From: a virus
Direction: 5' to 3' (one strand)
DNA length: 36,694 bases
Virus record (IMG/VR): IMGVR_UViG_3300042475_002872
Coordinates: 1 to 36,694 of that record
Shown here: one piece after another, positions 36,656 to 36,694 of the stretch
Numbering within the stretch: position 1 is the stretch's first letter
Layout: every line of letters begins with the position of its first letter
The notes under the pieces: model-generated
Databases searched by the model: none
What the model was told of the DNA's origin: nothing
The model's input: only the letters and a program-made list of their open reading frames with translations
Made by a program: the position numbers and the translations under genes

Positions 36656-36694
36656 GCGGGCGGCGGTGCGTCCGGTGACTCCACCAAGTCGCTG
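36652..36694 (-). CDS. 3' end of a truncated gene
   Basis: The minus-strand frame reads 'SDLVESPDAPPA' to a TGA that overlaps the next ATG. The gene's body lies beyond the right end of the window. Too short to identify. Because of this cut, the window does not appear to close on itself as a circle at this junction. Confidence 0.4.
   Translation of the reverse strand, partial: SDLVESPDAPPPA

Overview
This window is most of the genome of a temperate, long-tailed (siphovirus-like) phage of a Gram-negative bacterium. The head-to-tail order, a lambda-type gpG/gpGT frameshift pair, a tape measure gene with no sheath or baseplate-spike genes, and a recombination module (ERF annealing protein, SSB-like protein, PD-(D/E)XK exonuclease) all point that way. 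The integrase belongs to a tyrosine-recombinase branch with 'GLRHGYGSYR' and 'EMGN...HY' boxes that I associate with Verrucomicrobiota/Planctomycetota. That host assignment is an inference. GC content is moderately high, genes are tightly packed, and stop/start overlaps of the ATGA, GTGA or TAATG type are very common.

Layout. Bases 29-1190: integrase on the + strand, a strong hairpin, and a 3' fragment of a tRNA-Leu(CAA) that looks like the attP core. Bases 1291-2799: a four-gene + strand operon (calcineurin-like phosphoesterase, winged-helix protein, HEIAH zincin, small membrane protein) in the usual cargo position between attP and lysis. Bases 2800-2985: 12-bp direct repeats and a tRNA-like element. 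Everything from 2989 rightward is on the minus strand. Reading in the direction of transcription (right to left): recombination and replication genes (36.6-32.1 kb, with an iteron-like repeat inside the replication gene), a repeat-rich region that may be cos/operator (32.0 kb), small terminase, ParB-like protein, TAGT-like glycosyltransferase, large terminase (28.0 kb), an accessory block (27.9-24.7 kb) with its own promoter-like region and terminator, gpW-like protein, tRNA-Met, portal, ClpP-like protease/scaffold, P22-like coat, connectors, tail tube candidates, tail chaperones with -1 frameshift, tape measure, tail tip and fibre genes (15.3-4.1 kb), and a lysis cassette (holin, small lipoprotein, amidase) ending at 2989.

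Because integrase, att core and lysis genes are contiguous, the map reads as an excised or circularising phage (attP form), not an integrated prophage. The right end cuts through a gene, so the region between the early genes and integrase is missing.

The most unusual signals are two recurrent, non-Shine-Dalgarno start-associated motifs. AACACAGAAC occurs six times, each time at a start codon of early or accessory genes. TTGACA occurs 13-16 nt before nine start codons, mostly structural or lysis genes. Also notable are a symmetrical GTGTTAAC array upstream of the small terminase, a 24-bp-period iteron block inside the replication gene, and GGGAAAC directly before the stop of the gpG-like gene, opening a 76-codon -1 extension.
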